A stretch of DNA of 64,000 bases from Trichoplax sp. H2 (GCA_003344405.1 NOWV01000261.1:17734-81733), one strand, 5' to 3'; shown: positions 13,201 to 27,721, numbered from the stretch's first letter. Program-made: numbers and translations. The notes: generated by a model not told the origin, from the sequence alone.

Positions 13201-15570
13201 CGTGATGAAATCTTATACAGATAAATCACTGACTCTAAGCTTAAAGCTATACTCAAATTATCAAATTGTATTAATATAGTATTTAACCTATATGATTTTG
13301 CCATTCAGATAATTATAATGAGCCTGAAGATTGTTCCTTTCAAAACGGATTTTGCGGTTGGACAACAATAGGACCTGTAACTTGGATTTGGTACCCTAAC
13401 GAAGTGGGACATTTCAACCCTTTTTCGACTCCTAGCGGTTAGTCGTAGTCGTAATTGAATATTTTAGCAATTGAATACCATCCACAGAAATACGCATAGG
13501 TATTATGGCTAAGAGTAAACTTCCGCGGAGTTATAATCTTCCGTGATAAAATAAAATATAATTCCTAATAATTCAAAAAGCTTAATAATATCTTTCCGTT
13601 TTCTTTTTAGATATACCCTTTTTATATGTTTATAGGCCTTCTAGTGGCTCTGCTCCTATCTCAGCTTTGTTGACTAGTCCATTATTCACCGAAGAATCTT
13701 CAGAACAATATGTAATGAAATAGATTATATTTAGACCTCATCAGTAAATATCGTTGATGAAATCCAATGTCACTGTTACGAAAAATGAATTGATTAATTA
13801 TTTCCATAGATAACCTTCGATTACATTGTTACTGGTACAGCCTTTGACTATCTGGAAATTAGTTACAAGCTAAGTAGCGGAATGGAAAATATTATATATC
13901 AACACCGTATAGATACAACGGTATCAACTTGGACTATCGCTTCGACTGACAAGATTGATACCGATGAAAGTTTCACAGTAAGTTTCACGAAGTTATTTAC
14001 CCAATTCAAGATAAGATAACTGTCTATAGATTGCATAATATATAAATGAGTACATAAGTTATTTATATTCACAACACTTGTACACAGGTAATTTATCCTG
14101 CATGTGATCTTAAAATAGCTAAACAATTTTAGGTGTAATGATATAAACTATTAGTTACAGTAGCTTATATATAATATAATTTATCCTCTGATTCCAAAAG
14201 ATTATCATAATTAATTCACTTCGTTTTTGCACATCAAGATTTACTTAAGCATACGGCTACTTTATTCAGTTTAACTGTAAAAATTTATTTTAAATCATTA
14301 GATAAAAATCATGTGCAGATCAGTCAGCACTTCTACGGGATCAGTTGCTTCGGCTATAGGAATTAGGAGAATAAATTTTCAAGATGAAAATTCTAAACAT
14401 GGTTAGTATAAAGTGAAACAGCAAGATATACGAAATTATTTTCGCAAGAAGATAGACGTAGCTGCATCTATATCCAGTTTTAATATTTGCAGTGATTCTC
14501 ATCACCTCTATCTATTTAGGACGTTTCCTCAATATCCCTGGTATTGCAGTAGGTTGTGCAATTGGTATCATAATTATTATATTTATAATTTTATACGTTT
14601 ATAAAAGATCTCAGCAAAGGCAATCGGTAAATACTGTGGTTACTCCTTCGAATATACAAAGACAAACAACCAGGATTATTAATAGTGAACCATCAAATAG
14701 TCGAATTGATACAACAGCAACGAATAACTTAGCATCCACGACTATAAGTAAAAGAGTTATTAATTCGGCTTCTGCTCCTGTAACTTCAGCCGCCCAATCA
14801 TCAGGTAAAATCGAATAATTTATTTGCATTTAAAGTTTGCATATACTTTTATTAGTGCTGAGTTATCAATGGCTCTTATCTGTGACGTTCGCTTTATAAT
14901 GTATTAGGTTAAATATACTATTTATCTTAGAATTACCTTATACCCGTAACTATACCTAATTTTTTGATATATTCCTTTGCATGTTGTATCTGCACATGTA
15001 AAATAGTCTGTTCTGAGTTTATGTCATCGCAAATACTAGATAAACCGTGCATCTCTCGCTCCATTTACGACAACTTTTCCACCAATAACTTGATATTTAC
15101 GATAGATAACCCTATAATTAAAACTGTTTAAAACATTGGACTAAACAATTTATGTAATATATACTTTTAATTTATTAAGGAGTGATTTACCCAGCACCCT
15201 GTGGGATTTCTAATTCTGGCAATCGAGTCAATCAATTTGGTTCCAATACTTGCTTCCATAGTAGTGAGCTACCTCATTCAGTTAACTGTAACGTCAATCC
15301 TGTTATGCCATTCCCAATGACCTCAACCGGTATGTTACTGGCTTTCATAGCAATCATCTATTAAGACATTACATTTCTGTTTAATGTAATAAAATGAGAA
15401 AGAATTGTTTAATTTTAAATATTGTTTGTCTTGGTAAATATTAATATTATTTTCGTTATCATATTCTAATAGTTACAGTATCCTTTACCGATCCACCACC
15501 AAATTATGAAATAGCCATGCAACAACAAAACAATGAGCACGAGACACAACAGTGCAGTAATCGAACGTAA
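7050..15570 (+). CDS. Gene 1: LRR-capped MAM-kringle-SRCR-SRCR-MAM receptor
   Basis: Single-pass surface receptor; ligand unknown. Proposed exons: 7050-7249 (signal peptide, LRR N-cap CPSACKC), 9427-9650 (LRR C-cap, then RKER and SSIYNFTG), MAM1 9805-9954, 10094-10203, 10764-10934, 11146-11221; kringle 11330-11614; SRCR1 11996-12169, 12355-12522; SRCR2 12688-12861, 12993-13157; MAM2 13309-13437, 13611-13711, 13810-13977, 14302-14401; membrane exon 14493-14804; tail 15180-15329; last exon 15479-15570 with PPNYE. The join is in frame throughout, 982 residues. The kringle has all six cysteines, NYCRNP and PWCYT. Both SRCRs have the six group A cysteines, and each is split over two exons. The first two exons are the least certain. 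The ATG at 9419 gives no signal peptide, whereas 7050 does (MIVRVYLGMIIIPLLATG), and its phase 2 donor matches an acceptor at 9426. LRR exons may lie in that intron. Confidence 0.75.
7481..7740 (+). other. Possible decayed leucine-rich repeats in gene 1 intron
   Basis: After an acceptor-like TTTAG, codons from 7482 read QSLKILHIPKNNSKNNH, then stops, then F. This matches the LRR spacing LxxLxLxxN....F, with TAA at several leucine positions. A second open stretch around 7665-7740 reads KLLKLKVPSNYYHLLLIKQI, again with LxxLxVxxN spacing. Both are broken or out of phase with the flanking cap exons. AT-rich DNA often yields L, I, N and K by chance, so this may be coincidence. Confidence 0.25.
9427..9650 (+). 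other. LRR C-terminal cap and basic propeptide exon of gene 1
   Basis: Codons from 9428 read IIKNAISCEDKYLDRL and then, after a spacer, GKCSKPSSLAGRRLSKL. This is the NPxxC...CxxPxxLxGxxLxxL pattern of LRR C-caps. The second cysteine of the usual CxC and the last cysteine are absent, so the cap may be partly degraded. SRKERSDHTSYYSSIYNFTG follows, aligning with the pre-MAM linker of genes 2-5. A pyrimidine-rich acceptor ends at 9426, and one leftover base gives phase 2. The reading frame is open from 9401; the donor after 9650 is GTTCAT. Confidence 0.65.
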
Positions 15571-18500
15571 CTGATTGTAACTATTGCAACAAGAAAATTA
15601 TTATCAAAAGTGATACTTCGGAAGATTGTGTCAGTCATTATCGCGCAAAATTACAAGAGCATTTTTTGTCAAGTTAGCAGTCTTTGTTGGCACTAGTGCG
15701 AGGAGGAAAATCATGCTAGCATCTAGCGTCAATAACGACGTGAACTGATCGAATACTTATAGCAGAGTAGAATATAAAACATACAAGCTTAGCGTATAAT
15801 CGGCAGAATTAACAAACGAAATCGATGCACTGAGATGTTTTTATAACGTAAAAAGTACAGTAGGAGAAAATTGTTCAAATGCAGATGAGTAATAAGTATC
15901 ACTCACTTTTATGTTAGGAGTTTTCTGCGGTATAATTGGATTAGAGAATAAATAGAATTCGACTTTGTAAATATTACGCTGCATATAGATCATGCAAATA
16001 TGGGGTTATACTACAGTACAAGAGAGATTTCTACTCATGATAGAATATACTGTATATAAAAATGTACGCTACAATCTATATCTTGTTATTAAAGTTATAC
16101 TTTTAAGACATTTTCCTATTCATTAAATATTTTTATGTTCATATGAAACTAAAGATATCTTTATCTGAAATAATAGTATGTTGATCGCTAGCAATAATCT
16201 ACGAACGCTCGATTTATGATATTTTCATACATACGATTCTCAATTTTGTCTAATAACTATTGCAAAAATTTTTATGCCGAATAGGACAATAAAACACGGA
16301 GTTATATGCTGCAAAATTCACTATACTAAACCGTTAAAATGTTATATTAACGCAATTTTATGATTAATAGAATTCAGCACAAATACCTTCTAATACATTA
16401 TTACAGTTTTGACTGTATTTACATTACTATTATGAATCACTTTAAGAATGTTTACTACTTCAAATTATGCTAAAGCAATTTAATAGAGCATTTTAAATGC
16501 ACCTACACGAAAGAATCATAAACAGGTATAGTAGGGTGTGAGACTTTAAAGCTGTAGCCTGTAATAACATCTACTGTCTGTTGTCTCGGCTATCTCTATC
16601 AATCTATTTACAGCCGAGTATACTACCAAGACAAAATGGAACGAACATGATCATATTTATTTACGATTATACCATTTTGTGACATTAGTATGCACTATGT
16701 TGGATTTACTAATCTTTATGGCTGTTGTATGCAGTACAATAGTGAACGAGCTTGAAGCGATACCTTAAAAGCAAAAAGTTAGTTACAGCACTTAAATAGA
16801 ACTTGAAAATTTTCTTAAAGACTGGCCAATCTCTACAGATTCCATTTTTACCCATATTAACTTTAAAATTATATAATCCAATGGATAACAATTTTATCAG
16901 AGTCCATTCCGATGAAACTATATTAAATCAAATTCTACTGTGCATATCCTTACTTATCAAATGATTATTTCTCTGTAGTGATGCACCCGTATTTGATTAT
17001 AAGGATAGCTATATTTGATATAGTTAGGTTACTCTAAATAGATATTATAATCGTGAAGCTAATATTAAATGATTGCTAACTACTACATTAGAAATTGTTG
17101 ATGACTAATATTAGCCAGTTGACTAAATATGATACAAGATTTATGTGGCTAGAAACACTGTAGTTGTTAAGATGCCCTTCGGAGAAAGGGGCTACACGAT
17201 AATAGGAGAGTACAGTGACATCTTAAGTAGAATGATTTCGATTGTAGAAAATAATGATATCCTATTTGAGAAAAGTATTTTGTTTGATGACACATGCCTG
17301 ATTGTAGATGAATCAAGTTGCCATGATTGGATTTAATGAAATTTATATAAGAATTACAGGGATGAGCTCACGAGGGAGAAGAGACTTGACTTCGCTTTGA
17401 GTTGGGAATACTTTCGATTTTAGACTAGATTCTTGTCGTAATTCATTATTGCTCTACTATTCCTAAAACCTTGTAATAAAAGCCATTTAGAAAACAGCAT
17501 TTGACTAAGATAGTTATTAAGAGACACTTTTATTACACTCTCTCCAACAAATATGGTGTGAATATCTTTTAGGCTATTGAGCTGACTGTAATTATAATTT
17601 AGCATATGATATTGAAGTATTTTACAAATGAAAGCAGTCTTCTTACAAGGCAGAATATGAAACAAATTTTGAAAAGAAATAATATAAATACCGCACCATA
17701 TCGTGTTGATCATGGACATTTAACTTTGAATTACAATTATTGACGAAAGGCAATAACAGAGTAATTCTGTAACATCTGTATTCCTGACGATGATTTTTAT
17801 TTTTAACTTTAGCGTCTATTCTACGTATAAACGAGTTATCTTTAAGAATTAATACCTTTATCAATTTTCTGTAAGGCATGTATAACATAACAAATATACA
17901 CTCTATCTCTTCAATCCATGAACAGCTATTTTAATGACTACACTTCTGTGGAACAGAGTATTTCTCTGTAATTTTACGATATAAATCATGAAGGTTATAT
18001 TGTCCAATGTACGAGTTATAGATTATAACAGTGTAACGAGATCAAGAATCTGAGATTTTTGAGCTTTCCTTTCCTTTAGCCTACTTTATTTGGAAGGCCA
18101 AGCCAAGCACGATATCATACACACGTTAACGAGACATAAGAAATGTGACAACAAATCAGTTCTAGTACGAACGTAACTATAGTATCATATCCTAACAGTA
18201 CGTGAACATTTCTAGCATGCGATCTTAATCTAGTACATTATACAGTAGATATGATGTAGATAAGCCGTAACTAGTATTGTACGATATCTAGGATTCCCCA
18301 CGTTCTATGGCGCGTACACTACAAGGTAACAAGCAGTAGTTTACAGGACAGGCGATGTTACGACAAAGAGGAAAGTCCCTGATTCTAATTAGCTTCGAAT
18401 AGAAACTTTTCTACTGTCTAAAATGATGCAAATTCATCCAGAACTTTATGAGCTCGTCGAATAGAAACTTTACTACTGTCTAAAAAGATGCAAATTCAGC

Positions 18501-19325
18501 CAGAGCTTTATGAGCTCTGCATTGCACTCATGCGCCAGTTTGAAGCTTGGTTGACCATGACGTCATTATTGGCGCGACAGCAATAGTACTTTCCTCTAGA
18601 AAGTTGAAGTCCGCTCCCTTTTACAGTACTGTACTGTACTTCGACTAGTTTAGAATGCTTGAGGTCAAAGATTACAGAATGATCAAAGCAGTTGCTATAA
18701 GATGCACAAAATATAGCCCTGCGACGAAGAGTTCATATCCAATGATTGATGATAAAGGATGAAAAAGGGCAAAATAAAATGTTGAAATTTGCTATTCTAA
18801 TACACTAATGAATAGTTCAAAAATCTATTTTTAAATTGTGCCTATTGTTTCGACAATCGCCATACAATAGGATTCCAGTGGACGGTACGGTACGGCACGG
18901 TAACGGTAACGTATTGTTATTCATTACAGATCCAAGGCAAACCGCCCTAGTGCCTGATAACGACCGTAGTTTCGATTGTTACCATGTGTTTTACATACCC
19001 TGTTTCGAGTGAGGCGTTGTGCCTATACTGTACACTCATTTAATGACTGTACTACACACTACACAGTCTACCATAGTATGGTGGTACTCGTTTTACGTCA
19101 CTCATTATGTAAACATCCTTTTGCTGCGGCCTGCAATGATGTGGATAGGGTACTAGAGTGTTGCAGACAGGAGATAGTAAGCGCTAAGCCTGATATATCG
19201 ATAATCATCATTAAACGTCCAACAAAACTCTTTCTATTGAAATCATAATTACAATATGATCATGAAGTTTACTATGGCTAGCTGATGATCATCTTGTTAA
19301 CGGCAATGCCATGCCCCCTCAAAGC
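15571..19325. other. Spacer between genes 1 and 2
   Basis: No family exon or other gene recognised. It contains a 63-codon open frame at 17145-17336 that starts with GTG and resembles nothing I know, a tandem doublet at 18395-18517, and short GGTACGGTACGG-type repeats around 18890. The right third (18300-19300) is visibly less AT-rich than the rest and may hold regulatory sequence for gene 2. Confidence 0.4.
18395..18517. repeat. Tandem doublet, unit about 62 bases
   Basis: Two adjacent copies (18395-18456, 18457-18517) both start TCGAATAGAAACTTT and end GCTTTATGAGCTC or close to it, with only a few differences. There is no coding potential across both copies. It lies about 1.1 kb upstream of gene 2. 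Confidence 0.85.
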
Positions 19326-19333
19326 TATATAAG
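19326..19333 (+). promoter_or_regulatory. Candidate TATA box upstream of gene 2
   Basis: TATATAAG followed by GCG stands in a less AT-rich stretch, 330 bases before the gene 2 ATG. It is the best TATA-like element near that start. Similar strings occur elsewhere by chance in this AT-rich window. Confidence 0.35.
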
Positions 19334-19662
19334 GCGATGTACTTGATATCGACCAGACAAAGTGCTCTACTGTCGATGGGTATAACATTGAAAGAGAATT
19401 TGACAACCTTGTAAATAATTTCATTCTTGACTGGATATCGATTTCGTTTAATAACCATCTAGTGGTAGTTTAAGTTAATCGATTTATCTTGATTTTGAAG
19501 TAGTAGTGGCTTATCTAAAAGTGTTCAACTATTGTAATAGACAGTAGCATCGATATAAATAATAGAATAGTCAGGGTTATCTTTTATCCTACATTGCAGT
19601 TGCACTAGATTACTGTAGGAATAATTATTGTATAGCTAGGTCAAAAAGCCAAACACTGCAAG

Positions 19663-22600
19663 ATGATTGACTTCCGTCAAGACATGATAATGATGTTACT
19701 ACTATCCTTCCTACTTCTTACATCAAGTATCAATGGGAATCAAGATGGCGATACGAATTTGCACCCAATACGTCGTTTTAAAAGATCGGGCTTTAATGTT
19801 ACATCAGTCTATAACTTTACAGGTATGCAGGCTAAAACGGAATACAAAAAAATTCCCCAGGCTTGCTGTAGAACGCAATCGTACTAATTATTGCATAATT
19901 GGAGCCTTTCACTCTATTGTAAACTAATAGTAGAACATAGATAGTCCATTAAAAATGACAGTAATGTTAGGGTTCTTGTACGATAAAATACATATGTTAC
20001 CAATAATTTACTATTATTTACTCTTAAATCGGATTTAAAAAACCTCATTTATAGTTGTACAATAGGATAATACGTGTATTTTAACTGTAGGTTAAGTGCA
20101 TTATTCAAAGATTTCTAACATCGAAATTGTATTTTACTAGTTCCACCGGTTTACTATTCTCACTGCAGCTTTGATAATGGTACTTGTGGCTGGAATCAAT
20201 TACAAAACATTGATTTCTTTGATTGGACACGTCTCAATACACGCACTCCTAGTTCTACTACAGGACCTAATCATGATCATACTCAAGGCAACAGTAAGTG
20301 CGAGCTGCCATTAATAGTGCAACGTAGTAGGTACCTATCTTATTCTATCATGTGAAAATAATCGACATACTTTCAAGCATTAACTGATTTAATAAATGAC
20401 TTAAAATAAGTTTCTTACCTATTTTAACTTTAAAACAATGCTTTTCCTTGATTACTTTTAACACAGGCTCTGGCTATTACATGTATATTGAAGCAACACA
20501 GAATAAACATGGCCAATACGCCGATTTAATTAGCCCTCCATTGTTGTTATCAGCTTTTGGCTCTAGTGTCCAGGTAGGAAATCATTAATAAATCAAGTTA
20601 GGATCGACTTAGACGGCAGTAAATGTCTCATTTTTCTATCGTTCAAGATCGAAATTAGGCATAATTTACGGTTAAGATGTATCGGAAGGCCAGTTCGTGA
20701 AATTTTCTAAAATATTATTTTTGTTAATTAATTTATGTAGGTTTCATTTTACTACTACGCTTATGGTAACAACTTGGCCGAACTTAGTATCTACGTGATG
20801 TATCCGCGATATGAGAGCGCCCCTATATTAATAAAGAATATGACACTAGTTTCTAGACAAGCTTGGATATTAGCTGTTATTCCATTTAAACCGAAATATA
20901 GCACTTACCGAGTGAGTACTAACCAACCGATTGCAAATACGAATAGAAGATAATGCTAGAGTATCTACAACTGACAGTACCAATATGATCAGTATCTTGA
21001 TTAGAGCCAGTTTTCATGTATAGATTTTCTCACTTAATTACGTAATGAAATTGTATACTTGAAATTATTTTGGAAGCCGATATATTACTCTCTCTACAAG
21101 CTGATACATATTAGATATTACCGATAATATGCCTATAGTAAGATGACTCACTTGTTGAATAATAAATAATATTGACATTATTTAATAGATCTTATTTCGT
21201 GGAGTTATTGGCTCTACATACTCTAGCGATATCGCTATTGATGATGTTTCTGTTACTCCTATCGGTGAGCGACGGTAGTCATAGGTTATTTTGGTGGATA
21301 CTTTAGCTTCGCAACAAACTAGCCACGCGTTAATTTTTCAATTTTTAATGCTGCAATCACTTCACAGAAAGGTCTTGCTATACTGGTAATGGCGAATTTT
21401 ATCATGGAACGATTAGGACAGCTGTTGGGGGACTCTCGTGTGAACCTTGGAGTCTATTCAATACTACCTTTAATAATCAAACTGGAAATAATTTTGTTAA
21501 AAATTACTGCCGTAACCCTATCGGAATGGTTCGAAATCGGCCTTGGTGCTATACCAACTCGACCACAGGCCAATGGAAATACTGCAATGTAGAAAAATGT
21601 ATTCGTCTTCCGATTTCTGGTTCAACCTATCCCCTTGGAAGTTAGTGCATGAGTTATTCACTTAAAGTTAATATAGACTTGCGAAAGTAATATTTCAATA
21701 TTTTTACATCCGATGAAATATGTCCATTCGCTCATTTTAAACTTCTTATCTCATATGGCAATCACTATTACAACAATTATTGCTCGCACTACTTTACAAT
21801 GATAGTTGTCACGGACTTGTTATAAGATTAATTTTTGTTTTAAGATCGGGTTCCCATGGCATTCGTAGCCAATGCACGAGTAATACCTTATTCAGGTCGA
21901 GTGGTCGTATATCATGATGGCCAATGGGGCACTATCTGTAATGAAGGTTTAACAGATTTAAAAGTCGAATTAATGTGCCAAAGCTTCGGTTTTGCAAACT
22001 CTGGAATTTCGACATGTACGTTTTATAGCGGCGAAAAGCGATTCTATAACCTATACACTGTAGGCACATTCAATCGCCATAGGGCATAGAAAGTTCGCTG
22101 AAACTGTATTACATTAAAATTGAAGAAACTCGCATACTACATCGTAACCCAAATTTTATTTTTGCTGGTATTTATTTACACAGATAGTGGAAGGAAGAGC
22201 AGCGGACTAGTTTGGATAAACGCCTCCAATATCAACTGCGACCCCTCTATGTCAACTATACAAAACTGTGATTTCAATCCATGGGGTAGCTCCTGTTCAA
22301 CTGATCTTGATACTTGGCTTATTTGCCGGTCTAAAACAGGTAGCCTATCACATTATGACCGATAAGATTTCTACTTTGATATTGTTACTTTCTAAGATAC
22401 GAGTTTAAATGCAAAAGAAATAGGATTGAGATTCCGCTAGTAAATTATGAAAAATTTGTAGATCTAGTTAATGATACAGGTCATGTATGATAAAATGGCG
22501 GTGATACTGTTTTTTATGTTTCATTAATTCATGAAACACTAACAATCATCGCTTAGTAATTATTTACTGACATTGATTGTTTAAGTTATCTTAATGTCTA

Positions 22601-25379
22601 ACGAGTTATAAGCTGCAAGTGATATAAAATGGTGACGCATTGATACAGGACAACACCGCAATTTATTAGCCATACACAAAACTATGAAAATTAATGATTT
22701 ATTTGTATAGAGAGCAGTACCTCTTTTTTGCCTTTGTCATTAGCTCTTTGAATAAGTAACTTGATATTCTATGCGTAAAATCAATGACCAATGTTGTATT
22801 CTATCCAATAACTACAGTATCGCCATCAACAATTCCTAGAAAGTCATACGATTTAAGTTTGATAAATAGAAAAAACACAACGACTGGTATTATCTACGCC
22901 AGTACCAGCGAAAATGGGTACCGGCATGGGGTCATCTGTCCTCGATCACGGGATATCAACGATGCTGATGTTGCTTGTCGACAGATGGGTTACCTTGGCG
23001 CGTATTCTTATTACAGTAAGTGAGAAAATATTGTATAAATACACATGGAAAAGCCGATAAAGATATACTGATATGGTTAACTCGTCAATTTTTAATCACC
23101 CAATTTCAGTTAACGTCGACAGCACTGCGACACAATCAACGTTGATTAACTCCATCAATTGCAAAGGCTACGAAAATTCAATCGAATATTGCCAAGTAAC
23201 GGAACCAACAACCTCCAATACTTGCAACTATAATGATATGTTCGCTGTTTCATGCAGACCTGCACAAAAATCTTACAGTTAGTACTAGCTTGCGATAAAG
23301 TCCAAAATGTTTCTTGTTATCATAAAATCACGGTGCAATATACGAGGAATTATAACGGTGTACTCTTATTCTAATATCTAACGGTTTTCTACGGTTACAG
23401 CAACCTCAAACAAGCCTTCAAACTGTGAATTTCTTCATGGACAATGTGGATGGAAAGCCAATGGAAATCCAACATGGATATGGTATGGTTCTTACCGAAA
23501 ATATACTCAATTGGATAAATGTAAGATCTATTTATTTATTAATGATGTATCCAGCTAGTATCTGATTATCCAATTACGAAGCGACTAATGCGATTATCAT
23601 GATCTTTGATAGATGAATTTTATATACAATTTATAAAGCCAGCAGGCTACACAAAACCAATAAAAGCTGTACTAACTAGCCCGTATTTTCAACGAAAACA
23701 ATACGCAGTTTATGTAAGATCTTGCTATGTCAGCGCTATGGTCGTACCCCTATTCCTAATGAAGATAAATCTAACTTACTTTCTGTACGAACTTTTTTCA
23801 GGTTTCGTATTACTATTATTTAACGAGTAATGACTTTGAGAAAATAACGACAAGATACGGATACAAGGGATCTGTGTATACTTACAGCGTATACACATTC
23901 TATGTACCACGACGAAGTCTATACCGTTGGTATTATTCACGGTCAAGTTACTTCTATCCAAGCCGCGACTCATCATTTAAAGTAAATATGCGTACATTGC
24001 TACGCTATGAAAAAACATGATTTTAAAACTAGTCGAAAGTCGATTACGACTTACGTTCTGAAAATAAACAAAATGCATAACGTACATTAGAATACAGCAA
24101 TAACAAACTAGTTCAATACGTATCTTTGAAAACACTTGCAATATTGTATTATCCTAAATCTTAAAATAGATTGAAATCGTCTGCCAGTCAAAAAGTACGC
24201 CTGGAAGTTCATCAGTGGGTGCTATAGGGCTAGATAATCTTTATGTGTATGGCGTAGATGACGAGTCCGGTAAATTACTTGCAATGTCTTTATATCGATT
24301 AAAAATATTTCATTAATAAGGGCTTCTGATTAAGTAAATGGTATAATCAATTTTAGGTTCAGGTCTATCTTCAAGTACTGTAGCCCGTATAGTAATTGGC
24401 TGCAGCGTAGGCTTTGGAGCATTAATAGTATATGCGATATTCTCTTACGCTGCAAAGAGGAGACGAAATCGCGCTGCTAGAAATGTTTCTCGTTCAGCTA
24501 CGAGCAGATCGCGTAGAAACAATCTATCTTCTAGTGGAATAACTAGGCTAACATCAGATGATAGTAGTTCAGCTCATGATCCGATGAATTTTAGCTCTCC
24601 GGTACCACCACCAAGTACGCATAACCTAACTTTCTAAAATGAAACTTTAAATTTATAGTTATTACAGTAAGGAAATCTTTATTGCACTATAAAGTCTAGT
24701 AAAAATATTCAAGAATCAATATTCTTTAACTAGGTGGTAACCAATTTATGCTAACAAATACTATAATTTTAATTATTATGTAAAGTAATCATATAGGTCC
24801 TGACCTTACGATACTATTGCATCAATTAAAATATGAAATTTAACTAAGACAATTTTACTTCTCTTATTTGAAAAACTCAGGCTATCCATCCGTAGTGAGC
24901 GACCAAAATACAGGTAAAATCTTTATAATATATTATTTCTTTATCTATTCCTTTGTATATGATGTTACCCATAGATGAAAATGTTACTTGTCTTAAAAGA
25001 TAGTTAACCTTATAATCTAAACTATTATAATCTTTGTAGGCGATCCAAATACATCCCAAACTTCGGCCTCAGGTAAAATATCATAGATATGTGAAACAAA
25101 ATATTATTGGCCACTGATATAATTGCGATTGATTAAATTATTTACTTTACTTAATCAGGAATTGCTACAGCTAGTGGAAATTCGCAAAATAATGATTCCA
25201 ATTATCCAATGAACTCGAGTGCTCAGACACAATATGCAAATCCTGCAGGTATTGATAATAAGAAAGCGATTATTCCGGAATCCATCTTAATAAAAACTCT
25301 AAACTCCTAACGTTATTGAATTTTTCTTTCAGCAAAATTGCCGCCTCCACCATCCTATGATGATTCATCATTTATCTAA
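19663..25379 (+). CDS. Gene 2: MAM-kringle-SRCR-SRCR-MAM receptor, one frameshift
   Basis: Exons: 19663-19822 (signal peptide MLLLSFLLLTSSING, then RFKR, TSVYNFTG); MAM1 20141-20293, 20467-20573, 20741-20912, 21189-21264; kringle 21368-21640; SRCR1 21845-22015, 22184-22339; SRCR2 22818-23015, 23110-23277; MAM2 23401-23520, 23613-23713, 23802-23981, 24170-24269; membrane exon 24357-24614 (ARIVIGCSVGFGALIVYAIF, then KRRRNR); tail 24881-24913, 25040-25072, 25159-25248; last exon 25333-25379 with PPSYDD. The product is about 864 residues if one extra T near 20880 in the third MAM1 exon is ignored. As written, that exon is 172 bases rather than 171 and runs into TAA after WILAVISI. Everything downstream is open, so this is either a recent null allele or a base-call error. 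MAM1 begins CSFDNGTCGWNQ, with DFFDW and TGPNHDHT as in MAM families. Confidence 0.85.
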
Positions 25380-27721
25380 TCAATCAGATATATAAAGCAC
25401 TATCGATTCGATCTTTAGGAATGAGCGATATAGTGCTACAACGAATAGAAAAATAGAATTTCAATACTGGTTATGTCTAATATTGTTCTAACGCTAGTAT
25501 TACTACTATCGTTTAGTTCGTTATTAGAATCCTAGATATGTTAATATTCTCAATGCTTAAAACTGAGAAATAAGTTAAAAACTGCGTTACCTAATTAAGC
25601 GTGCGAATATGAAATATTTCACTTGCTTATGAATATTTGTATGGCATGTATATATGTCCTCGTATTAGGATGATATTAATACATTTTTATAAGCAATCAT
25701 TGTGCTTTATAGTACTTACGGACTTTTTAATGAATAATAAATGATTATAACTTGACTGTAAAATTTCAACTTAATTATCTACTGAACTAGACTAGAGTAA
25801 CGCTTCCATAGTATCAGCACTATTACATGATAATTTTGTGCATTAATTCATAAAATACCAGTAATAGTAGCCAATACATCGATATTTTATATGAATAACC
25901 ACGTTAAATATAAATTTAATACAGTAATATGAAGCCATGAGTTTACTACCATTAACTCATTCGTTTCTGACGACAACTCAACTGTGCCATAACTACCGAA
26001 AATTACTATTAACACTAGTTTTTCTAACTACTGACCTTGATATCTTACCTTTAGGCTACAAGCGTAGTCTGCAGTACATGGCTATTTTATGAAACCTATT
26101 TAACTAATTACATTTTATGAATAAATTGTGGCTTGTAGTAGAAATTATTGAATATAAATTAACATTACCATATTATCGCTTTTCTCTATCTAGGATCACC
26201 ATATGATAAACTTTACAGTCTACAAGATATTATAATCATAAATCAATAATAAATTTGTCGCTTTCTTATCTATAGAAGATACTAAAGTTTAAATTCTTTA
26301 AAAAGTTTATGACATTTATTCACCGGTTATAAAATAATATTTCTGTAAGCCAATTTACAGTTTCACTTGCATAACCTTAAAAGCAATTGCGAAAATATTA
26401 GAGTCATGACATAAAGAATATAAACAAATATTAGATATCTACGATAATGCACGCAATTAATTTAGTGTGTTATAACAGGTCGTTATAAATTGACATATTA
26501 GAGGCACATAATAATCATGCTGTATAAGAATCTATCTATGTTAAAAGAACAAATTCTATGTACAGTATAAAGGCCTAGCACTTGTAAGAAATACGAAAAT
26601 CATTTACAGTAGAAGTTTGTACAGGAATATCTAAAGTACGGTGGTTAATAGTTCTTTTGTAAATGAGGCACTGTTGCTACGAAAATTTATGTCACTTAAG
26701 GTAGTTCCATATAGAAGAAAGGAAAGCAATCGCGAAAAAATATCAGAAATCAAATGCATGCACATCCACGTATGTCGTTTTGCGATATAAGTATACAGTA
26801 GGAGCATATTAGCTGACAATTACAAATATGTTAGGGAGACACAGTAGAACGTTATGCGGCTAATTCTTGTAAACCAATTAAACCAGTTTAATATAAGCCA
26901 AATACTTGCAAGAAATATTACTGCACTTAAGGAGCAGAAATCGCATATTTTAGAAATATCTATTCCCAGCTAATACTGTTCCATATAAATATAGTGCTGA
27001 CATGGAATAGTCGTAATTTCTTACTTCTCTATCCTATGACAATCACTTAATTTATGCATTGAAAATAATTGTCGTCAGGATATATAGTTTAACAGCCATT
27101 ATATTATTTCACTTCCTTGTCTTAAGTAATAATACAGCATTCTTTATTCAGTAAAATAACTCCTCCCAGTTCCTACAGCTACATTGTCCATTAATTTGTA
27201 CCATCGCATTTCCGACACATAACTATGTACTACTGAAACAGGTTTATAAGCACATTCTAACACTGTTTATTACATAAAAATTAGTTACTGCTATGCCCGT
27301 ATATTGGTTGTCTCAGACTCCGTTCGGGATAATAATAACACAGTACAGTACATTAACAATATATTTCACAAAGAGTGTATGTGTAATCGATAGTATATAA
27401 TTTATATAATCAATTCACGCTTATACTGTATGATTCGATCGATATTTATCTGTTGATATTTCGATGGTATGACGAATCAGCAAGTACTGAAGTAGTCTTT
27501 GTAAGAACACTACTTATCATATAATTATAGCTTTGGCGTAGTCCTTAGGTAGACTTGCTACCTTTTAAGTTGAAAAAACGTGAAACTGTCTGCAATAGAA
27601 TGATCCGACTCAGACATTAGGTGTGCCATGGTGATCAAACACTTACTAATTGGATCAATGTTGACGATCAACTGGACTGCCAATTTAGAACTCGTAATTT
27701 AAACGATCACTTGGTAAATCT
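25380..27721. other. Spacer between genes 2 and 3
   Basis: Strongly AT-rich, with no supported gene. A 62-codon minus-strand open frame at 26631-26819 is unrecognised. No relic of the receptor family was found. Confidence 0.4.

Noticed and set aside
17145-17336. 63-codon plus-strand open frame with rather coding-like composition
   Set aside because: It begins with GTG, not ATG, has no splice-site context matching the family and resembles nothing I know.
23776-23976. Minus-strand open frame inside gene 2
   Set aside because: It is antisense to the open MAM2 exon 23802-23981, which fits the family in sequence, phase and splice sites.
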